Notes: generated by a model not told the origin, from the letters alone. DNA of 64,000 nt from Micromonospora sp. H61 (GCF_018070325.1 NZ_JAGPXY010000018.1:1-64000); one strand, 5' to 3'. Shown: positions 15,256 through 24,635, counted from the first letter of the stretch. Translations and numbers: made by a program.

Positions 15256-18081
15256 CTACTCCTCTGCCAGAAGTCGGGCGGGTCGTAGGCGCGGCAACAG
15301 GGCGGCGGGCACCAGCGCGGCGAAGGCGCTGACCAACGCGCCCGCCAGCGCGACCAGCGCGGCCACCAGGAGCAGCGCGCCGGGAAGGGCGCCGATCAGC
15401 CAACCCGCGCTGGCCAGGCCGATCGCCGCGCCGGTCGTCGAACCGACGAGCCCCAGCGTCAACCCCTCGTAGCCGACCAGCCGGCCGAGTTCGGCGTCGG
15501 TCCAGCCGACCGCCCGCAGGGTGGCCAACTCGGCGGCCCGGTCGCGGATGTTCAGGTAGAGCACGTCCGCCACCGCAGCGGCACCGAGCAGCACGGTGGC
15601 CGCAGCGGCCACGGTGTCCGCGCCGCGCACGCTCAGCGAAACCACGTCGCCGAGCAGACTGCCGACGATCGCGCCCCGGAACGCCCACGCGGCGGCGGTG
15701 ACCAGCGTCAGCGCGGCCACCCCGATGGCCAGCGCGCCGGCGCCGAGGAACGTGCGCCCGGGGGTGCGGGCCAGATTCACCAGCGCCAACCCGAAGAGGG
15801 TGCGTGGCCGGCGTACCCAGCCGGCGGGAGCGACGATCGGGCGGAGGGCGGCGGCCGGGTGGGTGCGCGCGGCCCGCAGCGCCGGCACCAGGCCCGCTGC
15901 CACCGCGAGCAGCAGGGCGATGGGTACGGCCAGGGCCGACCGCCGCCAGTCGACGTCGATGCCGAGCGCCATCCCGAGCGGGATCGCGAGGGTCAGCGAG
16001 AGCAGACCGGCGACGAGCCCGAGTAGAGCGACCTCGCCCACGATCAGCGCCGCGATGCGGCGGACCGGCCAGCCGAGACACGAGAGCACCGCCAGCTCGG
16101 AGCGCCGGTCCCGGACGGCGGCGCTGACCGCGTTGCCGAGGAAGAGCACGCAGACCACCAGCACCAGTACGAAGAGCACCAGACTCTTACGGTCCACCGC
16201 CTGGGTGATGACCGACGCCACGCCGAGTGCCGACCAGTTCTCGGTCAGCCGCAGCATCGGCCGGCCGAACGAGCCGGCGGGCAGCTCCACGGTCTGCGGC
16301 GCACCCGACGAACCGAGGGTGATGTCCACGTCCAGCCCGGTGCGTGCCGCGATCTGCTCGGCGACCAGTCGGACCCGCTCGGCCGACCGCTCGCTGTAGC
16401 CGCCCACGTCGGCCGCCCGCACCCGGATCGCGCTGATCGGGGCCTTGGCCTGTGGCCCGCCGCCACCCTCCAGGATTTTCGGCACGCTGCCGAGGTTGGT
16501 GAGGAGCAGCGGCGGCGCGGACAGGTAGCCGGCAGGGTTGCCGCTGGGCGACAGCGGTTGACCGCCCAGCGCTGCCCGGCTGCGGTCGTCCGCACCCTCC
16601 GCCGTCGGCGCCTGGTAGGTCTCCAGCGGCAGTTGGCCGAGGTCACTGAACCCGGCCAGCCGGCCCGGGTCGAAGACACCGACTGCCCGCCAGAAGCGAT
16701 TGGCGGTGTTCGCGCCCACGGGTAGCGGCAGCGCCCGGATCGATCGGGATCCGGTGTCGTCGGCGAGCCAAGGTCGGGGCAGCGGGTTGAACGCCTCCAT
16801 CTTGCCGTACACCGCGGGGTCGCCGGGCGGCTGCTGGCGGGCCCGCAGGCTGCCGTCGGGTAGCCGGTCGTACTGCACCTCGGCCGACTGCACGACCGTC
16901 TGAAGTTGGCCGTGGCAGCACCCGGCCAGGGAAAGCTCCTCGGTGAGCATCGCCTGGTGCCCGGCGGTGAGGTCGTACCGACCGGACCCGGCGGGAGTCC
17001 CCTCGGGGCGGCTCAACGTCTCCTCCAGGTCGATCGCCTCCACCCCTGCGGGGCTGATCGCGAGCCGGGTGAACCTGGCCGCCAGCGACTCGTCGATGAA
17101 GGGTCGGTTGGTGACGAGGACCGGGACCTCGTGGTTGTCCGCTGAGCCCCGGCGGTTGACGGCGACCTTGTCGTCGGTGCGGACGGCTCGACCGGTGACC
17201 ACGGCATCGTCGAGTCCGACGAGTTGGTCCTCGGCCGCCGGGTCCACAGCGGCCAGGAGGAACGGCACGGTCAGGTCGTACGCCATAACCAGCCGGTCAT
17301 TGGGTGTAGCAGAGCCGTCCCGGTCGGTAGCGAGGATGTAGGAGTCGGCTTGGAACCGACCGTCGGGCAGCAGCTGGACGGCGTGCAGGGACCAATCCTC
17401 GCGCTCAGAGTAGGTGCCCGGGTTGCCCAGCAGGGCGTATCCCGGATCGCAGATGGGAAGGCTGCGCCCGTCCGGCTGTACCTCGCGGGGCGTCGGCCCG
17501 CAGGTGTCCGACCAGGAGTAGGACCGTCCATCGGAGTACGGCACGGCGTCACCGTCGATTCCCCTGTCGATCCGGGGGTAGATCAGCGGCTTCTTGGTCA
17601 CGTAGACGTACCGGGGTTTGCCCGGTGCGCTGGAGAGACCGCGTTCGGCGTGGAAGGTCGGGTCGACCCGAATGACCTGACGATCCAGCGAGCGGTCGAC
17701 GGCGTCGGTGAGGTCGAGCGGCGTCGGTAGCAGCGTGGTGGAATAGCCGAGCATCGCGATCGGGGCCGCCACCTCGACGCCGGGGACTGTGGTCACCTGC
17801 TCGTACTGCTGTGTGGTGATGCCGCCGAACAGCCCGGAGAGATAGTTGGGGCGGACCAGCCCGCGCTCGGCCTCCAGCGGGGTGCGGGTCCCCTTCGGAC
17901 GGACCAGGATCTCGTAGGCGACCTGGGTGTTGCGCTCGACAGTGCCGGTGACGTCCAGACGAGAGGTGGTGGTGGCGCCGGTCAGGACCACGAAGCCGGT
18001 GGTCGCCACCAGCACGCCGACCAGCAGCGCCACCGACCGCCCCGCACGGCCGCGCAGCTGTCTCCAGATGAAGCCGAGCAT
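15256..18081 (-). CDS. FtsX/MacB-type ABC permease with large extracellular domain
   Basis: 941 residues. One N-terminal transmembrane helix (residues 15-37, VALLVGVLVATTGFVVLTGA) is followed by about 550 residues without strong hydrophobic segments, predicted extracytoplasmic. Two FtsX-type membrane blocks follow (from SLVLFVLVLVVCVLFLGNAV, and from TFLGAGALAIGVAALTLVTA). The start follows GGGGAGG. It pairs with the ATPase 5 bases downstream and is divergent from a PadR regulator. The large outer domain, with a CC pair (SLAGCCHG) and DTCGPTP/PICDPG cysteines, may bind a substrate or a partner protein; I do not recognise its fold. Confidence 0.88.
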   Translation of the reverse strand: MLGFIWRQLRGRAGRSVALLVGVLVATTGFVVLTGATTTSRLDVTGTVERNTQVAYEILVRPKGTRTPLEAERGLVRPNYLSGLFGGITTQQYEQVTTVPGVEVAAPIAMLGYSTTLLPTPLDLTDAVDRSLDRQVIRVDPTFHAERGLSSAPGKPRYVYVTKKPLIYPRIDRGIDGDAVPYSDGRSYSWSDTCGPTPREVQPDGRSLPICDPGYALLGNPGTYSEREDWSLHAVQLLPDGRFQADSYILATDRDGSATPNDRLVMAYDLTVPFLLAAVDPAAEDQLVGLDDAVVTGRAVRTDDKVAVNRRGSADNHEVPVLVTNRPFIDESLAARFTRLAISPAGVEAIDLEETLSRPEGTPAGSGRYDLTAGHQAMLTEELSLAGCCHGQLQTVVQSAEVQYDRLPDGSLRARQQPPGDPAVYGKMEAFNPLPRPWLADDTGSRSIRALPLPVGANTANRFWRAVGVFDPGRLAGFSDLGQLPLETYQAPTAEGADDRSRAALGGQPLSPSGNPAGYLSAPPLLLTNLGSVPKILEGGGGPQAKAPISAIRVRAADVGGYSERSAERVRLVAEQIAARTGLDVDITLGSSGAPQTVELPAGSFGRPMLRLTENWSALGVASVITQAVDRKSLVLFVLVLVVCVLFLGNAVSAAVRDRRSELAVLSCLGWPVRRIAALIVGEVALLGLVAGLLSLTLAIPLGMALGIDVDWRRSALAVPIALLLAVAAGLVPALRAARTHPAAALRPIVAPAGWVRRPRTLFGLALVNLARTPGRTFLGAGALAIGVAALTLVTAAAWAFRGAIVGSLLGDVVSLSVRGADTVAAAATVLLGAAAVADVLYLNIRDRAAELATLRAVGWTDAELGRLVGYEGLTLGLVGSTTGAAIGLASAGWLIGALPGALLLVAALVALAGALVSAFAALVPAALLPRLRPARLLAEE

Positions 18082-18118
18082 CGCGCCTCCCCGTGTGCTG
18101 TCCCCACTCTGCGCGATA

Positions 18119-18131
18119 CATTGTGACAATG
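18119..18131. promoter_or_regulatory. Palindromic operator between the ABC exporter and padR
   Basis: CATTGT-G-ACAATG, a perfect 6-bp inverted repeat around one base, in the 72-base gap between the divergent genes. PadR proteins bind short AT-rich palindromes of this kind in their own promoter; binding is inferred. Confidence 0.6.
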
Positions 18132-18153
18132 CAAGACCCGTACCGGAGGTGAC

Positions 18154-18786
18154 ATGGCGATCCAGCACGCTGTCCTCGCCCTGCTCGCTGGTGGCCCCAG
18201 CCACGGCTACCAGCTCAAGGGCGCGTTCGAGGCCGCCGTCGGCCCGCAGTGGGGGCCGCTGAACATCGGCCACCTCTACCAGATCCTGGACCGGCTCTCC
18301 CGGGACGAGCTGGTCGTCGCCGAACGGCAGCCGCAGCCGATCAAGCCGGACCGGGTGGTCTACCAGATCACCCCGGCCGGCCGCTCGGAGTTGGCGCGGT
18401 GGCTGGCCGAGCCGAGCCCGCGCAGCGGCGGATTCCGGGACGACTTCTTCCTCAAGGTCACCGCCGCCGCCCGGTCCGGCTCCGCGACCACGGTTCGCGC
18501 CGTCCTGAGCAACCAGCGTGGGCACCTGCTGCGCGAGCTGCGCAATCTGGACGGCCTACGGAGGGCCGCCGAGGATCAGGTGGTCAGGTTGCTGCTCACC
18601 GCGGCCAGCCGGCACGTGACCGCGGACCTGTCGTTCGTTGACGACGCCGAGGCGGTGCTGCTCGGTGACGAGGGCCAACTGCTCACCCGACTCGCGGCTT
18701 CGACAGCGGATCAGTCGGCGACCGACCCGGGATCGGCCGGCTCCGGGCACGTCAGCGGCTCGAGCCCAGAGCGTGCAGCCGGCTGA
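18154..18786 (+). CDS. PadR-family transcriptional regulator
   Basis: 210 residues. The N-terminal winged helix (AIQHAVLALLAGGPSHGYQL, then IGHLYQILDRLSRDELVVAE and VYQITPAGRSELARWL) is typical of PadR; a helical C-terminal dimerisation domain follows, and the last 30 residues are low-complexity Ser/Gly/Ala. The ATG follows GGAGGTGA. It is divergent from the exporter genes over a palindrome and probably represses them until a ligand binds. Its 3' end overlaps the convergent aminotransferase gene by 35 bases. Confidence 0.9.
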   Translation: MAIQHAVLALLAGGPSHGYQLKGAFEAAVGPQWGPLNIGHLYQILDRLSRDELVVAERQPQPIKPDRVVYQITPAGRSELARWLAEPSPRSGGFRDDFFLKVTAAARSGSATTVRAVLSNQRGHLLRELRNLDGLRRAAEDQVVRLLLTAASRHVTADLSFVDDAEAVLLGDEGQLLTRLAASTADQSATDPGSAGSGHVSGSSPERAAG

Positions 18787-19948
18787 CCGCCTCGGTCAGC
18801 ACCTCCGGGCGCTTGCAGAAGGCGAACCTGACCAGCCGCCGGCCCGCGTCGACGTCGTCGTAGAAGACCTGGGTGGGCACCGCCACCACACCGCAGCGCT
18901 CCGGCAAAGAGCGGCAGAACTCCACCCCGTCCCGGCCGCCGAGGGCGGTGATGTCGGCGGTGACGAAGTACGTCCCCTCCGAGTCGAGCACCTCGAACCC
19001 GGCGTCGGTCAGACCACCCACGAGCTGGTCACGCCGCTGCTGGAGACCGTCCCGGAAACCGGTGTAGTAGTCATCCGGCAGGGCCAGCGCCACGGCCACC
19101 GCCGGTTGCAGCGGCGCGGCGTTGACATAGGTGAGGAACTGCTTCACCCGGAGCACCGCCGAGACCAGCGCCGCCGGGCCGCTCGCCCAGCCGACCTTCC
19201 ACCCCGTGCAGGAGAACGTCTTGCCGGCCGACGAGATGCGCAGCGTCCGCTCCCGCATCCCGGGCAGGCTGGCCAGCGGCACGTGCCTGCTCGCCGCGTC
19301 GGTGAAGACCAGGTGCTCGTACACCTCGTCGGTGACCGCGTACGCGCCGAACTCCTGGCACAACTCGGCGACCTGCGCCAACTCCGCCGGGGTGAAGACC
19401 TTGCCGGTCGGATTGTGCGGCGAGTTCAGCAGCACCAGCCGGGTGCGCGGCCCGAACGCCGCACGCAGCGCCGCCGGGTCGAAGGCGTACCGGCCGTCGG
19501 CCGTGGGGCGCAGCGTCACCGGCCGGCGGACCGCGCCGGCCAGCGCGATCGAGGCGGCGTACGAGTCGTAGTACGGCTCGAAGCAGACCACCTCGTCGCC
19601 CGGTTCGCAGAGCGCGAGGATGCTCGCCGCGACCGCCTCGGTCGCGCCCGCCGTGATCACGATCTCGCTGTCCGGGTCGTACCCCAGGTCGTAGAACCGC
19701 CGCTGATGCGCCGCGACGGCCGCGCGCAGGGCGGGGATCCCCGGGCCGGGCGGGTACTGGTTCTGCCCGTTGCGGAGCGCCTCGGCGGCGGCGGCCAGCA
19801 TCTCCGGCGGACCGTCGGTGTCGGGGAAGCCCTGGCCGAGGTTGACCGCGCCGGTGCGTACGGCGAGGGCGGACATCTCGGCGAAGATCGTCGTGCCGAA
19901 CGGCCGCATCCGGGCCACCAGCGGGTCGACATCGGTGCTCGTCGTCAC
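18752..19948 (-). CDS. PLP-dependent aminotransferase, DapC/kynurenine-aminotransferase-like
   Basis: 398 residues, fold-type I aminotransferase. Visible landmarks are GAVNLGQGFPDTDGP, NQYPPGPGIPALRAAV, the cofactor region VITAGATEAVAA, LVLLNSPHNPTGKVF, the PLP lysine in SSAGKTFSCTGWKVGWA, and the carboxylate Arg in LVRFAFCK. Together they resemble the mycobacterial DapC (N-succinyl-diaminopimelate aminotransferase) and methionine/kynurenine aminotransferases; sequence alone does not separate these. The GTG at 19948 is chosen because TAGGCT lies 7 bases upstream, a leaderless arrangement, and it removes an extension with no homology. Confidence 0.85.
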   Translation of the reverse strand: MTTSTDVDPLVARMRPFGTTIFAEMSALAVRTGAVNLGQGFPDTDGPPEMLAAAAEALRNGQNQYPPGPGIPALRAAVAAHQRRFYDLGYDPDSEIVITAGATEAVAASILALCEPGDEVVCFEPYYDSYAASIALAGAVRRPVTLRPTADGRYAFDPAALRAAFGPRTRLVLLNSPHNPTGKVFTPAELAQVAELCQEFGAYAVTDEVYEHLVFTDAASRHVPLASLPGMRERTLRISSAGKTFSCTGWKVGWASGPAALVSAVLRVKQFLTYVNAAPLQPAVAVALALPDDYYTGFRDGLQQRRDQLVGGLTDAGFEVLDSEGTYFVTADITALGGRDGVEFCRSLPERCGVVAVPTQVFYDDVDAGRRLVRFAFCKRPEVLTEAVSRLHALGSSR

Positions 19949-19955
19949 CTGCGCC

Positions 19956-19961
19956 AGCCTA
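19956..19961 (-). promoter_or_regulatory. Leaderless promoter of the aminotransferase (TAGGCT)
   Basis: TAGGCT on the minus strand, 7 bases before the GTG at 19948; no ribosome-binding site. Confidence 0.6.
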
Positions 19962-20276
19962 CGGCCATACCCGGCTCGGACCCCAGCCTCACTCGGGAGG
20001 CCGGGGCCGGAGCGGATGAGGGCGTTGGGTCGGGCGACGGCGCGTCGGACATGGCTGCTCCGGGCGGGAGTGGGTATGGGACGGACGGGCCGTGGACGGG
20101 AGCGCCAAACCCGCCGAGAGACTGTCGCACCCGAAGGCGTGTCGCAACCCCGCCCTCCGGAGCGGGGCGCGAGCTGCCTGTGACGCTCGTCCCGTTGCGG
20201 CCGCGCAGGCACTGATCGCTCAGATTCCGTGATTGATAACCCGACTTTCGAGCAACCAACATGAGTGAAACTGGGT

Positions 20277-20282
20277 TAGGCT
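20277..20282 (+). promoter_or_regulatory. Leaderless promoter of glmS (TAGGCT)
   Basis: TAGGCT is followed by 7 bases and then the ATG at 20290; no ribosome-binding site is present. The -35 region is weak. Confidence 0.6.
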
Positions 20283-20289
20283 GCGGGCC

Positions 20290-22203
20290 ATGTGTGGAAT
20301 CGTGGGATACGCGGGCGCGCGCCCCGCACTCGGCATCGTCCTCGACGGGCTGCGGCGACTGGAATACCGTGGCTACGACTCGGCAGGCGTCGCGATCGTC
20401 TGTGACGACAAGCTGCTGACCGAGAAGAAGGCCGGCAAGCTGGCCAACCTGGAGAAGGTGCTGTCCGAGCGGGCCGCCGACGACCCGACCTCCTGCGCGG
20501 CCAGCCCGATCGGCATCGGTGACGGCACCACAGGCATCGGGCACACCCGGTGGGCCACCCACGGCGGCCCGACCGACCGCAACGCCCACCCACACGTCGC
20601 CCCCGACGGACGGGTCGCGGTGATCCACAACGGCATCATCGAGAACTTCGCCAAGCTCCGCGCCGAGCTGGAGGCCGACGGCGTCCAGTTCACCAGCGAC
20701 ACCGACACCGAGTGCGCCGCGCACCTGCTCGCCGCCGCGCTGGCCGACCTGCGCGCCGCCGGCCAGCCGGACAGCCCGCAACTGCTCGCCGCCGGCATGC
20801 GCGTGGTCTGCCAGCGATTGGAAGGCGCGTTCACCCTGCTCGCGGTGGACGCCGCAGTGCCCGGCGCGGTCGTCGGCGCCCGGCGCAACTCGCCGCTGGT
20901 GGTCGGCCGGGGCGACGGGGAAAACTACCTGGCCAGCGACGTGGCCGCGTTCATCGAGCACACCCGGGAAGCGGTCGAGCTGGGCCAGGACCAGATCGTG
21001 CTGATCACCGGTGACAGCATCGAGATCACCGACTTCGAGGGCCAGCCCGCCGCCGGCAAGGACTTCCACATCGACTGGGACTCCTCGGCCGCGGAGAAGG
21101 GCGGCTACGACTGGTTCATGCTCAAGGAGATCGAGGAGCAGCCGCAGGCCATCGCCGACACGCTGCTGGGCCGGCTCACCGAGAGCGGCGAGATCGCCCT
21201 CGACGAGGTCCGCCTCAGCGACCAGGACCTGCGCGACGTCGACAAGATCTTCATCGTGGCCTGCGGCACGGCGTACCACGCTGGCATGGTCGCCAAGTAC
21301 GCCATCGAGCACTGGACCCGGATCCCGTGCGAGGTGGAGCTGGCCAGCGAGTTCCGCTACCGCGACCCGGTGCTCGACCGGTCCACGCTGATCGTGGTCA
21401 TCTCGCAGTCCGGCGAGACGATGGACACCCTGATGGCGCTGCGCCACGCCAAGGAGCAGAAGGCCCGGGTGCTGGCGATCTGCAACACCAACGGCTCGAC
21501 CATCCCCCGCGAGTCCGACGCCGTGCTCTACACCCACGGCGGGCCGGAGATCGCCGTCGCCTCCACCAAGGCGTTCCTCACCCAGGTCGTCGCCTGCTAC
21601 CTGATCGGCCTGCACCTGGCCCAGGTGCGCGGAATCAAGTTCGCCGACGAGGTGGGCGCGGTGGTCGCGCAGTTGCAGGAGATTCCCGGCAAGCTGCGTG
21701 AGCTGCTCGACCGGATCGAGCCCGTCCGCGAGCTGGCCCGGGAGCTGAAGTCCGAGCCGACAGTGCTGTTCATCGGCCGGCACGTCGGCTACCCGGTGGC
21801 CCTGGAGGGCGCGCTGAAGCTCAAGGAGTTGGCGTACATGCACGCCGAGGGCTTCGCCGCCGGTGAGCTGAAGCACGGCCCGATCGCCCTGATCGACAAG
21901 GGCACCCCGGTCATCTGCGTGGTGCCCTCGCCGGTGGGCCGGGGCATGCTGCACGACAAGGTCGTCTCCAACATCCAGGAGGTCCGGGCTCGTGGCGCGC
22001 GGACCATCGTGATCGCTGAGGAGGGCGACGAGGCGGTCGTCCGGTACGCCGACCACCTGATCTACGTGCCGCGTACGCCCACCCTGCTTGCCCCGCTCGT
22101 CACCACTGTGCCGTTGCAGGTGCTCGCCGCCGAGATCGCCGCCGCTCGGGGGCACGACGTGGACCAGCCCCGCAACCTGGCCAAGTCGGTCACCGTCGAG
22201 TAA
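20290..22203 (+). CDS. glmS: Glutamine-fructose-6-phosphate aminotransferase GlmS
   Basis: 637 residues; makes glucosamine-6-phosphate, the committed step to UDP-GlcNAc. The N-terminal glutamine amidotransferase has the catalytic Cys2 (MCGIVGYAGARP), RLEYRGYDSAG and IGHTRWATHG. Two SIS sugar-isomerase domains follow (VACGTAYHAGMVAKY, ISQSGETMDTLMAL, IGRHVGYPVALEGALKLKEL) with the C-terminal QPRNLAKSVTVE. The start at 20290 is fixed by Cys2. No GlmS ribozyme is visible upstream, and there is no room for one if the transcript is leaderless. Confidence 0.98.
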   Translation: MCGIVGYAGARPALGIVLDGLRRLEYRGYDSAGVAIVCDDKLLTEKKAGKLANLEKVLSERAADDPTSCAASPIGIGDGTTGIGHTRWATHGGPTDRNAHPHVAPDGRVAVIHNGIIENFAKLRAELEADGVQFTSDTDTECAAHLLAAALADLRAAGQPDSPQLLAAGMRVVCQRLEGAFTLLAVDAAVPGAVVGARRNSPLVVGRGDGENYLASDVAAFIEHTREAVELGQDQIVLITGDSIEITDFEGQPAAGKDFHIDWDSSAAEKGGYDWFMLKEIEEQPQAIADTLLGRLTESGEIALDEVRLSDQDLRDVDKIFIVACGTAYHAGMVAKYAIEHWTRIPCEVELASEFRYRDPVLDRSTLIVVISQSGETMDTLMALRHAKEQKARVLAICNTNGSTIPRESDAVLYTHGGPEIAVASTKAFLTQVVACYLIGLHLAQVRGIKFADEVGAVVAQLQEIPGKLRELLDRIEPVRELARELKSEPTVLFIGRHVGYPVALEGALKLKELAYMHAEGFAAGELKHGPIALIDKGTPVICVVPSPVGRGMLHDKVVSNIQEVRARGARTIVIAEEGDEAVVRYADHLIYVPRTPTLLAPLVTTVPLQVLAAEIAAARGHDVDQPRNLAKSVTVE

Positions 22204-22206
22204 GCC

Positions 22207-23799
22207 TCAGCGGCCCAACACGACCCGGGCCATCCCGTCCAGCGCGGGATTGCCCGGGTCCCAGTAACCGGTGTGCCCGCCTCGCCCACTGCCGAAGACC
22301 CGACCGCCGAACCCGGGATCCGACGGGTCGTGCCCGAACCACAGTTCGTGCCCGGTCTGGCCCGGCCAGCCCAGCACGGCGGCCAGCGGAGCCGTACGCA
22401 GCAGGGCCTGTCGGCCCAGCTCCTCCGGTGACCGGGCCGCCCGGATCACGTCGTCGGGGGCGCTGCTCGCCCAGACCTCCCCGGGTGGCACGCCCAACTC
22501 GGTGGCGTGCGACGCGCCGACACCGGGGGAGCCGACGAAGACCAGCGCGTCGGCGGCCAGGCCGTGCTCCCGGGCGGCCACACCCACCACCAGCGACCCG
22601 TAGCTGTGCCCGAGCACCGTCTGCCGAGCCGGCGGCCCGTCGTGGCTGACGCGCAGCCCCTCCTGGAAGCGGTGCAACGCCGGGCCGGCGTCCCGGGCCT
22701 GACCCGCCGAGGCGGCCTCGGTCAGCAGATCCGGAGCGTCGTAGTCCAACCAGAGCACCGCCGCGCTGCGCTCATCCGGGGCGAGCGCGGCGCAGCGCTC
22801 CAGCACCCGGGCCGCCCTGCCCAGCTCGCCGGAGGCGTCGTCCAGGCCGGCGGTCATCCCCGGCACGTAGGTCAGCACCCGGTCGGCGTGGTCCGGGTCG
22901 CCGAGCGCCACCACCGCCCGCCCCTCACCCGCCGAATCCAACCCGAGCAGGTACGCCCGCGGCGCCTCGCCGGCCGTCAGTCGCTCGACCAGCGCGTCCA
23001 GACCGGCCAGCCGTCCGGCCACCCCGCGCAACCGGATCAACGCGAGCGGCCCTGGCGACACCTGGGACAGCAGCCGTCGCCGCTCGGCCAGCAGCTCCGC
23101 ACGCCAGGCGTCGAGCCGTAACCGGTTGGCCTGGTCGCGGACGGCAACCGGTAGCCCGTCCAACCGGCCGACCAGTGCCGGCTCGCGCCCGATCAGCCAC
23201 CGTCGCTGCGCCGGGCTCAACCCGGACCACCAGGCGCTGACCAGCGCGGGTGCGGCACCGAGGGCCGGTCGGCCCGGCGGGGGCGGGGACGCCCAACCGG
23301 TGCCGGCGGCCCTCGCCAGGTCATCCAACCGGTCGGCGGCGACCCGGTCTGTGGCGGCTGCCCCGTCGAGCGCGGCCCGCAGGGCCGCGGCCACCCCAGC
23401 CGCTGCCACCCCGGCCCGCTCGGTGGGCCGAAACCGGGCGGGATCGACCCGCACCCCACCCGAACGGTCCACCAGCAGGCCGGCCGCCTCGGCCTGGGCG
23501 ACCGCCTGGGAGAGCCGTGCCTTCGCCACCGCCAGCCCACCGGCCAACTCGGCCAGCACCTGGTCGACCTCGATCAGCGCGGGTGCGATCGAGGCCAGCT
23601 CGTCACGCAGACCGCCGAGTCGAGTGCCCGCCGCCGTGGCTGCCGCACCCGACCAACCGCCCCGCAACCGCCCGGTGGCCGTGCGCAGCTCGCCGAGGTG
23701 CCGATCGAGTGGCCCGGCCAACCCCGCCCACGCCGCCCCGGCGGCCCGCCACCCGCCCGGATCGACAGCCCACAGCTGTCGGTAACCGACACTGCTCAC
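22207..23799 (-). CDS. DUF1023 alpha/beta hydrolase with helical N-terminal region
   Basis: 530 residues. The first about 290 residues are Ala/Leu/Arg-rich helices that begin like a WXG100-type protein (YRQLWAVDPGGWRAAGAAWA). The C-terminal half is a DUF1023 alpha/beta hydrolase with nucleophile elbow VLGHSYGSLVVG and possible catalytic Asp/His in LVFVGSPG and GHTGYWDPGNPA. The GTG at 23799 overlaps the stop of the upstream DUF2580-like gene by 4 bases, so the pair is coupled. No signal peptide is visible, so export, if any, would need a type VII-like route; the substrate is unknown. Confidence 0.78.
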   Translation of the reverse strand: MSSVGYRQLWAVDPGGWRAAGAAWAGLAGPLDRHLGELRTATGRLRGGWSGAAATAAGTRLGGLRDELASIAPALIEVDQVLAELAGGLAVAKARLSQAVAQAEAAGLLVDRSGGVRVDPARFRPTERAGVAAAGVAAALRAALDGAAATDRVAADRLDDLARAAGTGWASPPPPGRPALGAAPALVSAWWSGLSPAQRRWLIGREPALVGRLDGLPVAVRDQANRLRLDAWRAELLAERRRLLSQVSPGPLALIRLRGVAGRLAGLDALVERLTAGEAPRAYLLGLDSAGEGRAVVALGDPDHADRVLTYVPGMTAGLDDASGELGRAARVLERCAALAPDERSAAVLWLDYDAPDLLTEAASAGQARDAGPALHRFQEGLRVSHDGPPARQTVLGHSYGSLVVGVAAREHGLAADALVFVGSPGVGASHATELGVPPGEVWASSAPDDVIRAARSPEELGRQALLRTAPLAAVLGWPGQTGHELWFGHDPSDPGFGGRVFGSGRGGHTGYWDPGNPALDGMARVVLGR

Positions 23800-24092
23800 C
23801 GGGGTAGGGAGGCGAACCGGCCGGCGGCCCGGTCGTCCACCGTCTCGTACGCCTCCGCCGCCGCCCGGACCCCGCCGGAGGTCGCCGCGACCCCGGCACC
23901 CAGCCGGCAGAACCAGGCGTGCCCGGCCGCCTCCAACCCGGCCAACGCCGCGCCGGCTCGCCACTCGGGCGCCGCCACCACCAGCCCGGGCAACCCCGCG
24001 AGGCCCAACGCCAACCGGCGCGCCTCGTCGTCGAGCAGGACGGCGACAGCCCGCAACTCCTCCGGCTGGACGGCGAACGGCTCGTCGGTCAT
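23796..24092 (-). CDS. Small helical protein, DUF2580/EspC-like (type VII secretion-associated)
   Basis: 98 residues with no signal peptide. It begins MTDEPFAVQPEELRAVAVLL, with long amphipathic helices (DDEARRLALGLAGL, AGAALAGLEAAGHAW, GVRAAAEAYETVDDRAAGRF), the pattern of DUF2580/EspC-type and WXG100-like proteins. The ATG at 24092 follows GGGGGTG. It is coupled to the downstream DUF1023 hydrolase, suggesting a helical partner or targeting subunit for that enzyme. The family call is by pattern only. Confidence 0.65.
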   Translation of the reverse strand: MTDEPFAVQPEELRAVAVLLDDEARRLALGLAGLPGLVVAAPEWRAGAALAGLEAAGHAWFCRLGAGVAATSGGVRAAAEAYETVDDRAAGRFASLPR

Positions 24093-24254
24093 GACCACAC
24101 CCCCGTGGACGATCGGCATCGACGCGCTGACGCTAGGCACGTACCGGAGGCCGCGCGGTGCCCTGTGGACAGCCGACGTCGAGGCGTACCCCGGGGTGTC
24201 CACAGGCGTTGCCCAGCGCGAGCCCGACGGTTAATCTGCGGCCTCGACCGCCGG

Positions 24255-24260
24255 TAGGGT
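24255..24260 (+). promoter_or_regulatory. Leaderless promoter of acpS (TAGGGT)
   Basis: TAGGGT lies 6 bases before the GTG at 24267. This favours the second of two adjacent GTG codons as the start. Confidence 0.55.
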
Positions 24261-24266
24261 GGTGTG

Positions 24267-24635
24267 GTGATCGTCGCTGTCGGCATCGACGTCGTCCTGG
24301 TCGACCGGTTCGCCCGGGCCCTGGCACGGACGCCGCTGCTCGCCGACCGGCTCTTCACCGAGGCCGAGCGGCACACCCGCTCCGGCAGCCCGCGCTCGCC
24401 CGAGTCGCTCGCCGCCCGGTTCGCCGCCAAGGAGGCGGTGGCCAAGGCGCTCGGCGCCCCGGCCGGGCTCAGCTGGCAAGACTGCGAGATCGTGCCCGAC
24501 CCGGACGGCCGCCCCTGGCTGGCCGTCTCCGGCACTGTCGCGGCGGTGGCCGACGCACGCGGGGTCAACCACTGGCATCTCTCGTTGTCGCACGACGGCG
24601 GGATCGCGTCGGCGATGGTGGTCGCGGAACGATGA
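24267..24635 (+). CDS. acpS: Holo-[acyl-carrier-protein] synthase AcpS
   Basis: 122 residues; transfers phosphopantetheine from CoA to acyl carrier protein. It starts [18 protein letters not shown] (Mg-binding Asp in GIDVV), has [10 protein letters not shown], the catalytic [12 protein letters not shown] helix (Glu in KEA), and a C-terminal [16 protein letters not shown] core. The GTG at 24267 gives the usual start [10 protein letters not shown]; the GTG at 24264 would add one residue. It is followed 55 bases later by nnr. Confidence 0.94.
   Translation: MIVAVGIDVVLVDRFARALARTPLLADRLFTEAERHTRSGSPRSPESLAARFAAKEAVAKALGAPAGLSWQDCEIVPDPDGRPWLAVSGTVAAVADARGVNHWHLSLSHDGGIASAMVVAER

Larger units (their letters stand above)
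19949..20289. other. Intergenic region with two divergent leaderless promoters
   Basis: 341 bases between the aminotransferase (leftward) and glmS (rightward). Each gene has a TAGGCT box 7 bases from its start codon. The middle part (about 19980-20220) is GC-rich with no conserved reading frame or tRNA that I can see. The last 60 bases are AT-richer. Confidence 0.5.

Noticed and set aside
20221..20289. glmS ribozyme
   Set aside because: No ribozyme core is seen and the transcript appears leaderless.
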